From Allobogoriella deserti (lineage in GTDB: Bacteria; Actinomycetota; Actinomycetes; Actinomycetales; Actinomycetaceae), in assembly GCF_042680605.1 (NCBI RefSeq), contig NZ_JBHUEE010000005.1:1-64000 (forward strand): a stretch of DNA of 64,000 nucleotides, in the 5' to 3' direction. How positions within the stretch are numbered: position 1 is the stretch's first letter; each line of letters opens with the position of its first letter. Below the pieces are notes generated by a model. That model ran no database searches, was not told the origin of the DNA, and saw only the letters and a program-made list of their open reading frames with translations. A program made the position numbers and the translations under genes. This document shows, piece after piece, positions 24,875 to 33,099 of this stretch.

Positions 24875-26392
24875 ATGAGCGAGAACCCCACCGCCCCCGC
24901 GTCCGATGTCCGTGTGCGCTTCTGCCCGTCCCCGACCGGAACACCGCACGTCGGCTTGATCCGCACTGCGTTGTACAACTGGGCCTATGCCCGCCACACC
25001 GGCGGCCGGTTCGTCTTCCGGATCGAGGACACCGACGCCGCCCGGGACAGCGAGGAGAGCTACCGGCAGATCCTCGACGCCTTGGACTGGCTCGGTCTCG
25101 ACTGGGACGAGGGCGTCGAGGTCGGCGGGCCGCACGAGCCGTACCGGCAGTCCGAGCGGATGGACGTCTACCGCGACGTCGCCGCGAAGCTGGTCGATGC
25201 TGGCTACGCCTACGAGTCCTTCTCCACCCCGGCCGAGGTCGAGGAGCGGCACCGGGTCGCAGGCCGCGACCCCAAGCTCGGCTACGACAACCACGACCGG
25301 GACCTGACCGAGGAGCAGAAGGCCGCTTTTCGCGCCGAGGGGCGTGAGCCTGTGCTGCGGGTGCGGATGCCGGCGGAGGACATCACCTTCACCGACCTCG
25401 TCCGAGGTGAGGTGAGGTTCCAGGCCGGCTCCATCCCCGACTTCGTCATCGTCCGTGGGAACGGCCAGCCGCTCTACACCCTGACCAATCCCGTCGACGA
25501 CGCCCTCATGGGCATCACGCACGTCCTGCGCGGCGAAGACCTGCTCTCCTCCACGCCGCGCCAGGTGGCGCTCTACCGCGCGCTGCTCGATCTCGGTGTC
25601 GCGACGGTGATGCCGAGCTTCGCGCACCTGCCGACGGTGACCGGTGAGGGCAACAAGAAACTCTCCAAGCGGGCCCCCGAGTCCGACCTCTTCGTGCACC
25701 GCGAGCGCGGGTTCCTGCCCGAAGGGTTGCTCAACTACCTGGCACTGCTCGGGTGGGGCATCTCGGCCGACCACGACGTCTTCACCAAGGAGGAGATGGT
25801 CGCGGCCTTCGACGTCGCCGACGTCAATCCGAACCCCGCCCGCTTCGACCTCAAGAAGGCCGAGGCCATCAACGCCGCCCACGTGCGGCTGCTCGCGCCG
25901 GACGACTTCCGGGCGCGGCTGGTTCCCTACCTGCACGCCGCGAACCTCGTCTCGACGCGTTCGTTCGGGGACCTCGGCAAACCGGACCAGGAGATCCTCA
26001 CCCGTGCCGCTCCGCTGGTGCAGGAGCGGATGACACTGCTCGGTGAGGCGCCGGGGATGCTCGGATTCCTGTTCGTCTCCGACGAGGACCTCTCGATCGA
26101 GGAGGACGCGCTCAAGGCGCTGCGCCCGGAGGCCGCCGAGGTACTCGACGCCGCCCTCGCGGTGCTCGAGCCGATGGATTCCCTGAGCACTGCGGCCGTC
26201 GAGTCGGCGCTGCGCGGCGCGATCGTCGACGGTATGGGCATCAAGCCCCGACACGCGTTCACCCCGTTGCGGGTGGCCGTGACGGGGCGGCGGGTCTCGC
26301 CTCCGCTGTTCGAGTCCATGGAGATCCTCGGAGCCGAGTCGACCATCGCACGGCTGCGGGCGCTGCGGGCCCGCCTGGCCGAGCAGGCCTGA
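24875..26392 (+). CDS. gltX: Glutamyl-tRNA synthetase
   Basis: Class I aminoacyl-tRNA synthetase, 505 residues, with the HIGH-like PSPTGTPHVGLIRTALYNWA near residue 19, the FRIEDTD motif, and the KMSKS-like NKKLSKRAPES near residue 257. The C-terminal anticodon-binding domain ends with a conserved LRALRARL. Most actinobacteria lack GlnRS, so this enzyme is probably non-discriminating and also charges tRNA-Gln for GatCAB amidation; that is inference from family knowledge. Its two likely tRNA substrates are encoded directly downstream. Confidence 0.96.
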   Translation: MSENPTAPASDVRVRFCPSPTGTPHVGLIRTALYNWAYARHTGGRFVFRIEDTDAARDSEESYRQILDALDWLGLDWDEGVEVGGPHEPYRQSERMDVYRDVAAKLVDAGYAYESFSTPAEVEERHRVAGRDPKLGYDNHDRDLTEEQKAAFRAEGREPVLRVRMPAEDITFTDLVRGEVRFQAGSIPDFVIVRGNGQPLYTLTNPVDDALMGITHVLRGEDLLSSTPRQVALYRALLDLGVATVMPSFAHLPTVTGEGNKKLSKRAPESDLFVHRERGFLPEGLLNYLALLGWGISADHDVFTKEEMVAAFDVADVNPNPARFDLKKAEAINAAHVRLLAPDDFRARLVPYLHAANLVSTRSFGDLGKPDQEILTRAAPLVQERMTLLGEAPGMLGFLFVSDEDLSIEEDALKALRPEAAEVLDAALAVLEPMDSLSTAAVESALRGAIVDGMGIKPRHAFTPLRVAVTGRRVSPPLFESMEILGAESTIARLRALRARLAEQA

Positions 26393-26466
26393 CGCCGTCG
26401 CCCGCCGGCCCTGGTGAGGCCGGGGTGGCGGCACCCGTGAGAACGGTCACGAGCGCCCTGATCGGT

Positions 26467-26495
26467 TTGGAACGGGCCCGACTCTCGGGTAATGT
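26467..26495 (+). promoter_or_regulatory. tRNA-Gln promoter
   Basis: TTGGAA (26467-26472) and TAATGT (26490-26495) with a 17-nt spacer containing CGGGCCCGA...TCGGG. The layout is shared with the next tRNA promoter. Confidence 0.65.
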
Positions 26496-26551
26496 CTTCC
26501 GTCGGTACGGCCCCGGAAATCCGCGCGCGGAAGCACGGCGGTCTACCCCCA

Positions 26552-26623
26552 TGGGGTATGGTGTAATCGGCAGCACGACTGATTCTGGTTCAGTTAGTCT
26601 AGGTTCGAGTCCTGGTACCCCAG
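26552..26623 (+). tRNA. tRNA-Gln (anticodon CTG)
   Basis: A 72-nt cloverleaf: acceptor TGGGGTA pairs with TACCCCA, discriminator G; anticodon stem ACTGA/TCAGT with loop TTCTGGT puts CTG at 26585-26587; T-loop GGTTCGAGTCC is present. The 3' CCA is not encoded. It decodes CAG, the main Gln codon in this GC-rich genome. Confidence 0.95.
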
Positions 26624-26627
26624 CGGT

Positions 26628-26656
26628 TTGAGCGGGCCCGATCGTTCGGGTAAGCT
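26628..26656 (+). promoter_or_regulatory. tRNA-Glu promoter
   Basis: TTGAGC (26628-26633) and TAAGCT (26651-26656) with a 17-nt spacer holding CGGGCCCGATCGTTCGGG, closely similar to the tRNA-Gln promoter. Confidence 0.65.
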
Positions 26657-26679
26657 CGACCAGGCAAATTTGCTGCCGA

Positions 26680-26752
26680 GGCCCCGTCGTCTAGCGGCCT
26701 AGGACACCGCCCTCTCAAGGCGGCGGCGCCGGTTCGAATCCGGTCGGGGCTA
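26680..26752 (+). tRNA. tRNA-Glu (anticodon CTC)
   Basis: A 73-nt cloverleaf: acceptor GGCCCCG pairs with CGGGGCT (G-U at the first pair), discriminator A; anticodon stem CCGCC/GGCGG with loop CTCTCAA gives CTC at 26714-26716; T arm GCCGG-TTCGAAT-CCGGT. A genomic CCA follows at 26753-26755. It decodes GAG. Confidence 0.95.
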
Positions 26753-26757
26753 CCAGT

Positions 26758-26789
26758 AGCGCCCCTCACCCGATGTGGTGAGGGGCGCT
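26758..26789 (+). terminator. Terminator after tRNA-Glu
   Basis: AGCGCCCCTCACC (26758-26770) pairs perfectly with GGTGAGGGGCGCT (26777-26789) around a 6-nt loop, followed by tggtgttt. It also lies just after the end of the convergent ndgR and may serve both. Confidence 0.85.
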
Positions 26790-26819
26790 TGGTGTTTCCG
26801 GCGCGCGTGTCGGTGAGCC

Positions 26820-27542
26820 TCAGTCCTCGTCCGAGCGCTTGAGGAACTCCGTGAGCCGGTTCGCGGCTGCGACGACGGCGGCCCCGTGCAGTCGTCCGGG
26901 CTGGCGTCCCATGCGTTCGATCGGACCGGAGACGGACACCGCCGCGAGCACGCGGCCGGAGGGGCCACGGACCGGGGCGGAGATCGAGGCGACGCCCGGT
27001 TCCCGCTCGCCGATGGACTGTGCCCAGCCGCGACGGCGCACCGCGGAGAGCATCGTGGCGGTGAAGCTCGCCCCGTGCAGGCCCCGGTGCAGGCGGTCCG
27101 GCTCTTCCCAGGCGAGGAGGATCTGCGCGGCGGAGCCGGCCGACATGGTCAGCGTGGACCCGACGGGGATGGAGTCGCGCAGTCCGACCTGTCGCTCCGC
27201 CGCCGCGACGCAGATGCGCTGGTCGCCCTGCCGGCGATACAGCTGCGCGCTCTCGTTCGTGTGGTCGCGCAGGGCCGTCAGGACCGGTCCCGCGGCACTG
27301 AGCAGCCGGTCCTCGCCGGCCGCCGAGGCGAGCTCGGCGAGCCGCGGGCCGAGGATGAACCGCCCCTGCATGTCCCGGGCCACCAGGCGGTGGTGCTCGA
27401 GTGCGACCGCCAGGCGGTGCGCCGTCGGCCGCGCCAGGTGCGTGGCGCTGACGAGCTGGGCAAGTGTGGCCGGCCCTGCCTCCAGGGCCCCGAGAACCGT
27501 CGCCGCCTTGTCAAGGACGCCGACTCCGCTAGAGTTGTCCAT
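26820..27542 (-). CDS. ndgR: IclR-family regulator NdgR/LtbR
   Basis: The 240-residue protein has an N-terminal winged helix-turn-helix (ATLAQLVSATHLARPTAHRLAVALEHH, about 25-52) and a C-terminal IclR effector domain. It is divergent from leuCD, the conserved position of LtbR in Corynebacterium and NdgR in Streptomyces, where it controls leucine-pathway genes. The intergenic region carries a palindrome at 27558-27574, a likely operator. Effector unknown from sequence. Confidence 0.9.
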   Translation of the reverse strand: MDNSSGVGVLDKAATVLGALEAGPATLAQLVSATHLARPTAHRLAVALEHHRLVARDMQGRFILGPRLAELASAAGEDRLLSAAGPVLTALRDHTNESAQLYRRQGDQRICVAAAERQVGLRDSIPVGSTLTMSAGSAAQILLAWEEPDRLHRGLHGASFTATMLSAVRRRGWAQSIGEREPGVASISAPVRGPSGRVLAAVSVSGPIERMGRQPGRLHGAAVVAAANRLTEFLKRSDED

Positions 27543-27557
27543 GGACCGATATTCTGC

Positions 27558-27574
27558 ATCTCAGAACCTGAGAT
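27558..27574. promoter_or_regulatory. Palindrome between ndgR and leuC (likely NdgR operator)
   Basis: ATCTCAG (27558-27564) and CTGAGAT (27568-27574) form a perfect 7-bp inverted repeat with a 3-nt spacer, in an AT-rich patch 15 nt upstream of the ndgR ATG. The position suits control of both ndgR and leuCD. Confidence 0.7.
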
Positions 27575-27659
27575 TGCAAACGGAGGACGAGCATCGGCCG
27601 ACGGCGTGGACCCGCCGGAGGCGTGGTGCTCGCGGACCAAGGGGAAGAGGGTACGTCGG

Positions 27660-29087
27660 ATGAGCGGAACGCTGGCTGAGAAGGTGTGGGACGCGCACGT
27701 CGTCCAGAAAGGCAGCGGCGGCGCACCGGACCTGCTCTACATCGACCTGCACCTCGTCCACGAAGTGACCAGCCCCCAGGCGTTCGAGGGGCTGCGGCTC
27801 GCGGGCCGTGGCGTGCGGCGACCGGACCTGACCATCGCCACCGAGGACCACAACACGCCGACGCTGGACATCGACCGGCCCATCGCGGACCCGACGTCCC
27901 GGACCCAGATCCAGACGCTGCGCGCCAACGCCGAGGAGTTCGGCATCCGGCTGCACTCCCTCGGCGATGCCGACCAGGGGATCGTGCACGTCGTCGGACC
28001 GCAGCTTGGGCTGACCATGCCGGGCCTGACGGTGGTCTGCGGGGACTCCCACACCTCCACCCACGGCGCGTTCGGGGCGCTCGCCTTCGGGATCGGGACC
28101 TCCGAGGTCGAGCACGTCCTCGCCACCCAGACGTTGCCGCTGACCCCGTTCAAGACGATGGCGATCAACGTCGAGGGCACGCTGAAGGAGGGCACCACCG
28201 CCAAGGACATCATCCTCGCGGTCATCGCCAAGATCGGCACCGGCGGTGGGCAGGGCTACGTCCTGGAGTACCGTGGCGAGGCCATCCGGAACCTCTCCAT
28301 GGAGGCACGGATGACCATCTGCAACATGTCCATCGAGGCCGGCGCACGCGCCGGCATGATCGCCCCGGACGAGACGACCTTCGAGTACATCAAGGGCCGG
28401 CCCCACGCGCCCGAGGGCGAGGACTGGGACGCCGCCGTCGAATACTGGAGGTCGCTGCGTAGCGACGATGACGCCGTCTTCGACGCCGAGGTGACCCTCG
28501 ATGCGAACGACCTCGAGCCCTTCGTGACCTGGGGGACGAACCCCGGACAGGGCCTGCCGCTGTCCGGCCGGGTCCCGGACCCCGTCGACATCGCCGACGA
28601 GAGCGCCCGCCGCGCCGCCGAACGATCCCTGGAGTACATGGGGCTGGTGCCCGGGACGCCGTTGCGGGAGATCGCCGTCGACACCGTCTTCATCGGTTCG
28701 TGCACCAACGGCCGGATCGAGGACCTGCGCGCCGTCGCCGAGGTCGTCAAGGGGCGGCGGAAGGCCGAGAACGTCACGGTCCTCGTGGTGCCGGGCTCCG
28801 CCCGCGTCCGGCTCCAGGCCGAGGCCGAGGGGTTGGACAAGGTCTTCCTCGACTTCGGCGCCGAATGGCGCAACGCCGGGTGCTCGATGTGTCTCGGGAT
28901 GAACCCGGATCAGCTGCGGCCCGGCGAGCGCGCGGCCTCGACGTCGAACCGCAACTTCGAAGGGCGCCAGGGCAAGGGTGGCCGCACGCACCTCGTCTCG
29001 CCGCTGGTCGCTGCCGCCACCGCCGTCCGGGGCACCCTGTCCGCACCGTCCGACCTCGCCCCGGCCGCCGAGCCGGCCCTGGTCTGA
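27660..29087 (+). CDS. leuC: 3-isopropylmalate dehydratase, large subunit
   Basis: Aconitase-family [4Fe-4S] enzyme isomerising 2- to 3-isopropylmalate; with LeuD it likely also converts citramalate to 3-methylmalate in the citramalate route. The 475 residues include VCGDSHTSTHGAFGALAFGIG and the cluster Cys C348 (GSCTNGR), C408 and C411 (NAGCSMCLGMNPD). The start is ATG 27660, with AAGAGGG 12 nt upstream; longer frames upstream run through ndgR antisense and are not real. It is followed after 13 nt by leuD. Confidence 0.96.
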   Translation: MSGTLAEKVWDAHVVQKGSGGAPDLLYIDLHLVHEVTSPQAFEGLRLAGRGVRRPDLTIATEDHNTPTLDIDRPIADPTSRTQIQTLRANAEEFGIRLHSLGDADQGIVHVVGPQLGLTMPGLTVVCGDSHTSTHGAFGALAFGIGTSEVEHVLATQTLPLTPFKTMAINVEGTLKEGTTAKDIILAVIAKIGTGGGQGYVLEYRGEAIRNLSMEARMTICNMSIEAGARAGMIAPDETTFEYIKGRPHAPEGEDWDAAVEYWRSLRSDDDAVFDAEVTLDANDLEPFVTWGTNPGQGLPLSGRVPDPVDIADESARRAAERSLEYMGLVPGTPLREIAVDTVFIGSCTNGRIEDLRAVAEVVKGRRKAENVTVLVVPGSARVRLQAEAEGLDKVFLDFGAEWRNAGCSMCLGMNPDQLRPGERAASTSNRNFEGRQGKGGRTHLVSPLVAAATAVRGTLSAPSDLAPAAEPALV

Positions 29088-29100
29088 GGAGGAGCCGACC

Positions 29101-29784
29101 ATGGAGAAGATCACCCAGCACACCGGCGTCGGCGTGCCCTTGCGCCGCAGCAACGTCGACACCGACCAGATCATCCCGGCCGTCTACCTCAAGCGGGTCA
29201 CCCGCACCGGCTTCGAGGACGCGCTGTTCGCCGCCTGGCGTGGCGACGACGACTTCGTGCTCAACCAGCCCGCGTACGCCCAAGGCTCGGTCCTCGTGGC
29301 GGGATCGGACTTCGGCACCGGATCCTCGCGGGAGCACGCCGTCTGGGCGCTGAAGGACTACGGCTTCCGCGTCGTGCTCTCGCCGAAGTTCGCCGACATC
29401 TTCCGTGGCAACGCCGGCAAGCAGGGCCTCGTGGCCGGACAGATCAGCCAGGAGGACGCCGAGATGCTGTGGAAGGTCCTCGAGGCCGAGCCCGGCACCG
29501 AGGTGACCGTCGACCTGGAGCACCGCACCGTCGTCGCCGGTGACGTGAACTGCACCTTCGAGATCGACGACTACACCCGCTGGCGCCTCATGGAGGGCCT
29601 GGACGACATCGGCCTGACGCTGCAGCACGAGGAGCGCATCGCCGCCTACGAGTCCTCCCGCAGCGGGTGGCGGCCGACCACGCTGCCCGCCAAGCACCTG
29701 CCGCCGGTCAACGTCATGGCGGCCCGGCCGATCGATTCGGGAGGCGAAGGCGTGCCCGCACACGCCGAGGCTCCGCTGAGCTGA
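29101..29784 (+). CDS. leuD: 3-isopropylmalate dehydratase, small subunit
   Basis: Swivel-domain partner of LeuC. The 227 residues contain VPLRRSNVDTDQIIPAVYLKRV, GSDFGTGSSREHAVWALKDYG and FADIFRGNAGKQG. A strong GAGGAGGAG precedes ATG 29101. At 227 residues it is slightly longer than the usual ~200 because of a 20-25-residue hydrophilic tail. Same operon as leuC. Confidence 0.95.
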   Translation: MEKITQHTGVGVPLRRSNVDTDQIIPAVYLKRVTRTGFEDALFAAWRGDDDFVLNQPAYAQGSVLVAGSDFGTGSSREHAVWALKDYGFRVVLSPKFADIFRGNAGKQGLVAGQISQEDAEMLWKVLEAEPGTEVTVDLEHRTVVAGDVNCTFEIDDYTRWRLMEGLDDIGLTLQHEERIAAYESSRSGWRPTTLPAKHLPPVNVMAARPIDSGGEGVPAHAEAPLS

Positions 29785-29802
29785 GTCCCGCGGCGGGTTC
29801 CG

Positions 29803-29808
29803 TATCCT
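29803..29808 (+). promoter_or_regulatory. Probable murA -10 element
   Basis: TATCCT lies 67 nt before the murA start. An adjoining CAAGG...CCTTG inverted repeat around CCACGTGG is present in the 5' UTR. No clear -35. Confidence 0.3.
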
Positions 29809-29875
29809 GAGCCCACCAAGGCCACGTGGGCACCTTGTCCGCGCGAGCCAGAACCGGCGAGCCGGCGAGGTGGAT

Positions 29876-31201
29876 ATGAACGGGCTCATGCGCGTCGAGG
29901 GCGGGAACCCGCTGACCGGCGAGATCACCGTGCGTGGGGCGAAGAACTTCGTCTCCAAGGCGATGGTGGCCGCGCTGCTCGGTGAGACGCCGTCCAGGCT
30001 GGCCAACGTCCCGGTCATCAAGGATGTCGACGTCGTCGCGGATCTGCTGCGGCTCCACGGCGTCACGGTCGACCACGACGCCGATGCGGGCGTGGTGCAC
30101 CTCGATCCCAGCGACGTCGAGTCGGCGCACGTCGCGGACATCGACGCCTACGCCGGCTCCTCACGCATCCCGATCCTGTTCTGCGGGCCGTTGCTGCACC
30201 GGCTCGGCGAGGCGTTCATCCCCGATCTGGGCGGCTGCCGGATCGGTGACCGGCCGATCGACTTCCACCTGGACATCCTGCGCTCCTTCGGCGCCGTGGT
30301 CGACAAGGGTGTCCAGGGCATCCAGATCTCCGCGCCGCGGGGCCTCGTCGGGACGCTCATCGAGCTGCCGTACCCCTCCGTGGGGGCCACCGAGCAGACG
30401 CTGCTGACGGCCGTACGGGCCCGGGGCCTGACCGAGCTGCGCGGAGCGGCCACCGAGCCGGAGATCATGGACCTGGTCGCCGTGCTGCAGAAGATGGGCG
30501 CGATCATCTCCGTCGACACCGACCGCACGATCCGGGTGGAAGGTGTCGATCGGCTCGACGGCTTCCGCCACACGGCCCTCGCGGACCGGATCGAGGCCGG
30601 GTCGTGGGCGTGCGCCGCCCTGGCGACCCGGGGCGACGTGTTCGTGCGGGGGGCCAGCCAGCTCGACATGATGACCTTCCTCAACACCTACCGGAAGGTC
30701 GGCGGTGAGTTCGACGTCCGGGACGAAGGCATCCGGTTCTGGCACGCCGGCGGTGACCTCGACCCGATCGTCCTCGAGACGGACGTCCACCCGGGCTTCA
30801 TGACCGACTGGCAGCAGCCGCTGGTCGTCGCGCTCACCCAGGCCACCGGGTTGTCGATCGTGCACGAGACCGTCTACGAGAACCGGTTCGGATTCACCGA
30901 CGCGCTGCGGGGCATGGGCGCCACCATCCAGATCTACCGCGAGTGTCTCGGTGGGCTCTCCTGCCGATTCGGTCGCCGCAACTTCTTCCACTCCGCCGTC
31001 GTCTCCGGCCCCACCCCGCTGCGTGCTGCGCAGATCGAAGTGCCGGACCTGCGCGGCGGGTTCTCCCACCTCATCGCGGCGCTGGCCGCCGAGGGCACCT
31101 CCGAGGTGCGCGGCATCAGCATCATCAACCGCGGCTACGAGAACTTCCTCGGCAAGCTCGAGGCGCTCTCGGCCAAGGCGTCCGTGGGGGCCGGCGTCTG
31201 A
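29876..31201 (+). CDS. murA: UDP-N-acetylglucosamine 1-carboxyvinyltransferase
   Basis: First committed step of peptidoglycan synthesis: transfers enolpyruvate from PEP to UDP-GlcNAc. About 441 residues of the EPSP-synthase fold. The catalytic Cys is C121 in GGCRIGDRPIDFHLD, and the SRIPILFCGPLL, GATEQTLL and ENRFGFTDALRGMGA segments are typical. The Cys implies fosfomycin sensitivity; mycobacterial MurA has Asp there. ATG 29876 or GTG 29870 could be the start; ATG is used. Confidence 0.94.
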   Translation: MNGLMRVEGGNPLTGEITVRGAKNFVSKAMVAALLGETPSRLANVPVIKDVDVVADLLRLHGVTVDHDADAGVVHLDPSDVESAHVADIDAYAGSSRIPILFCGPLLHRLGEAFIPDLGGCRIGDRPIDFHLDILRSFGAVVDKGVQGIQISAPRGLVGTLIELPYPSVGATEQTLLTAVRARGLTELRGAATEPEIMDLVAVLQKMGAIISVDTDRTIRVEGVDRLDGFRHTALADRIEAGSWACAALATRGDVFVRGASQLDMMTFLNTYRKVGGEFDVRDEGIRFWHAGGDLDPIVLETDVHPGFMTDWQQPLVVALTQATGLSIVHETVYENRFGFTDALRGMGATIQIYRECLGGLSCRFGRRNFFHSAVVSGPTPLRAAQIEVPDLRGGFSHLIAALAAEGTSEVRGISIINRGYENFLGKLEALSAKASVGAGV

Positions 31202-31288
31202 CGCGCTCCGGGCGGCTTCGCGCGTGCGCGGTCTCGGCCGACGCGCCGATCCGTAGCACCGCAGGCGCCGGCGCGCCACACTGGTGCC

Positions 31289-31795
31289 ATGAACGTCGCA
31301 GCCCTCCTCGTCGAGGCCTACTCGCGCGTACCGGACTCCGCCGCCCGTGTCCTGGACGGTCTCGACCTCGACGCGCTGACCTACCGGCCCGATCCGCAGG
31401 CGAACTCGATCTCCTGGCTGATCTGGCACCTGGCGCGGGGGCAGGACGCCCAGGTCGCCGACGTGGCCGGCACCGAGCAGGCCTGGACCGCCGACGGGTG
31501 GGCGGAGCGCATGGCTCTGCCCTTCGATGACTGGGACACCGGGTACGGGCACACCAGTGACCAGGTCGCCCAGGTCCGGATGGGTGCCGAGGACCTGCTC
31601 GGTTATCTGGAGGACGTCCACCGCCGGACCGTGCAGTACCTGACCACCCTCACCGAGGCGGACCTGGACGAGGTCATCGACGAGTCGTGGGACCCGCCCG
31701 TGACGCGCGGCGTGCGGCTCGTCTCCGTCGTCGACGACGACGTCGCGCACCTCGGTCAGGCCGCCTACCTGCGTGGCCTGATCGAACGCATGTGA
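31289..31795 (+). CDS. DinB/DUF664-family protein
   Basis: The 168-residue four-helix-bundle protein of the DinB superfamily, probably the mycothiol-dependent transferase-like (MDMPI/DUF664) branch. Conserved His residues in ISWLIWHLARGQD and VVDDDVAHLGQAAYLRG suit a metal triad. CACACT ends 6 nt before ATG 31289. The stop overlaps the next kinase gene as GTGA, so it is the first gene of a three-gene operon with that two-component pair. Substrate unknown. Confidence 0.75.
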   Translation: MNVAALLVEAYSRVPDSAARVLDGLDLDALTYRPDPQANSISWLIWHLARGQDAQVADVAGTEQAWTADGWAERMALPFDDWDTGYGHTSDQVAQVRMGAEDLLGYLEDVHRRTVQYLTTLTEADLDEVIDESWDPPVTRGVRLVSVVDDDVAHLGQAAYLRGLIERM

Positions 31796-33099
31796 GTTCC
31801 GCCGAGAACGGGCGTCCCCAGTCGCGTGCCGACCGTCCGGTCACGCGCCGGACCTCGCCGAGCAGACTCGGCGACGGCGCCCTGGCCGCCGCCCTCGCCC
31901 TCGTACTGCTGCCGAGCTCCCTGCAGACGGCGCCCGGGACCAACGGGGCGTGGTGGCCAGTCACGGTGGCCGCGTTCGCCGTCGTCCATCTCAGCGTGCT
32001 CGCCCGGCGCCGCGTGCTCGGGCTGGCTGCCTGCGCCGCGGCGATGCTGGTCCTGGTGGCCGTGCCCGAGCTCGGCCCGGTGACCTCCGAGACGGGCTCC
32101 TTCGGTCCGTTCCCGGCGATCCTCATGCCGACCTGCCTGGTGTTCCTCGTCCTGGAGTACTCCGCCGCGACGCACCTCGCGCGCCCGTGGCCGGCAGTGG
32201 CCCTCACCGTGGGCCTGGTCGGAGCCCTGCTGACCGCCGTGCGGCTGTGGACCTCGCCGCTGTGGCCCGCCCCCGGCCTCGGTGACGTCGACGTGACCAC
32301 GTGGGTCGCGCGCATCGCCGTGCTCGCCGTCCTGGTGGCGCTCGTGCTCGCCGCCTGGGCGCTCGGCCGCTACCGCAGCGTGCACGTGGCCTACCTCGCC
32401 GAGCTCGAGGATCGCGCGCTGCGGGCGGAGGCGGACCGGGAACGGCACGCCGCCCGCGTCGCCGCCGAGGAACGCACCCGGATCGCCCGCGAGATGCACG
32501 ACGTCGTCGCTCATGCGCTGGCCGTCATCGTGCGCCAGGCCGAGGGCGGTCGCCTGGCGGGGGAGCGAGACACCGCCGTCGCGCTGACCACCCTGGAGAC
32601 GGTCGCCGAGACCGGCCGCTCGGCGCTGGACGACACCCGCTCCGTGCTCGGCCGGCTCCGTGGCGACGGCACCGGCTCCCTGTCCGGGCGCCGGGCCGAG
32701 GACGTGCCCGCGCTGGTCGAGGGCGTTCGCGAGGCCGGACTGCCGGTCACACTCGAGGTCAGCGGCGGTGGTCCGGACGGCCTGACCCGGACGGCCTCGC
32801 ACGCCGTCTACCGGGTCATTCAGGAATCCCTGACGAACGTCGTCAAGCACGCCGGGACCGGCGCCCACGCGCAGGTGAGCGTGCACTACGCCGACTCAGG
32901 CGTCGAAGTGAGCGTGCGCGACCACGGCGGCGTCGCCCAGACCGGGCAGATGCGGACGCCGGGGGAGGGGCACGGACTGCTGGGTATGCGCGAACGCGTC
33001 ACGCTCGAAGGCGGGACGCTGCGCACCGGACCCGATCCGGACACGGGCGGCTACGTGGTCCGCGCCTCGATACCCTCTCGGGCGGAGGGAGGCGGATGA
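31792..33099 (+). CDS. NarL/DesK-type sensor histidine kinase
   Basis: The 435-residue membrane kinase has several transmembrane helices across residues about 20-200 with no large extracellular domain. A HisKA_3 dimerisation helix follows with phospho-acceptor H236 in AREMHDVVAHALAVI, and a HATPase_c domain from about 335 (VIQESLTNVVKHAGTG..., GHGLLGMRERV). GTG 31792 overlaps the DinB stop by 4 nt; the stop overlaps the regulator ATG as ATGA. Signal unknown. Confidence 0.9.
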   Translation: MSSAENGRPQSRADRPVTRRTSPSRLGDGALAAALALVLLPSSLQTAPGTNGAWWPVTVAAFAVVHLSVLARRRVLGLAACAAAMLVLVAVPELGPVTSETGSFGPFPAILMPTCLVFLVLEYSAATHLARPWPAVALTVGLVGALLTAVRLWTSPLWPAPGLGDVDVTTWVARIAVLAVLVALVLAAWALGRYRSVHVAYLAELEDRALRAEADRERHAARVAAEERTRIAREMHDVVAHALAVIVRQAEGGRLAGERDTAVALTTLETVAETGRSALDDTRSVLGRLRGDGTGSLSGRRAEDVPALVEGVREAGLPVTLEVSGGGPDGLTRTASHAVYRVIQESLTNVVKHAGTGAHAQVSVHYADSGVEVSVRDHGGVAQTGQMRTPGEGHGLLGMRERVTLEGGTLRTGPDPDTGGYVVRASIPSRAEGGG

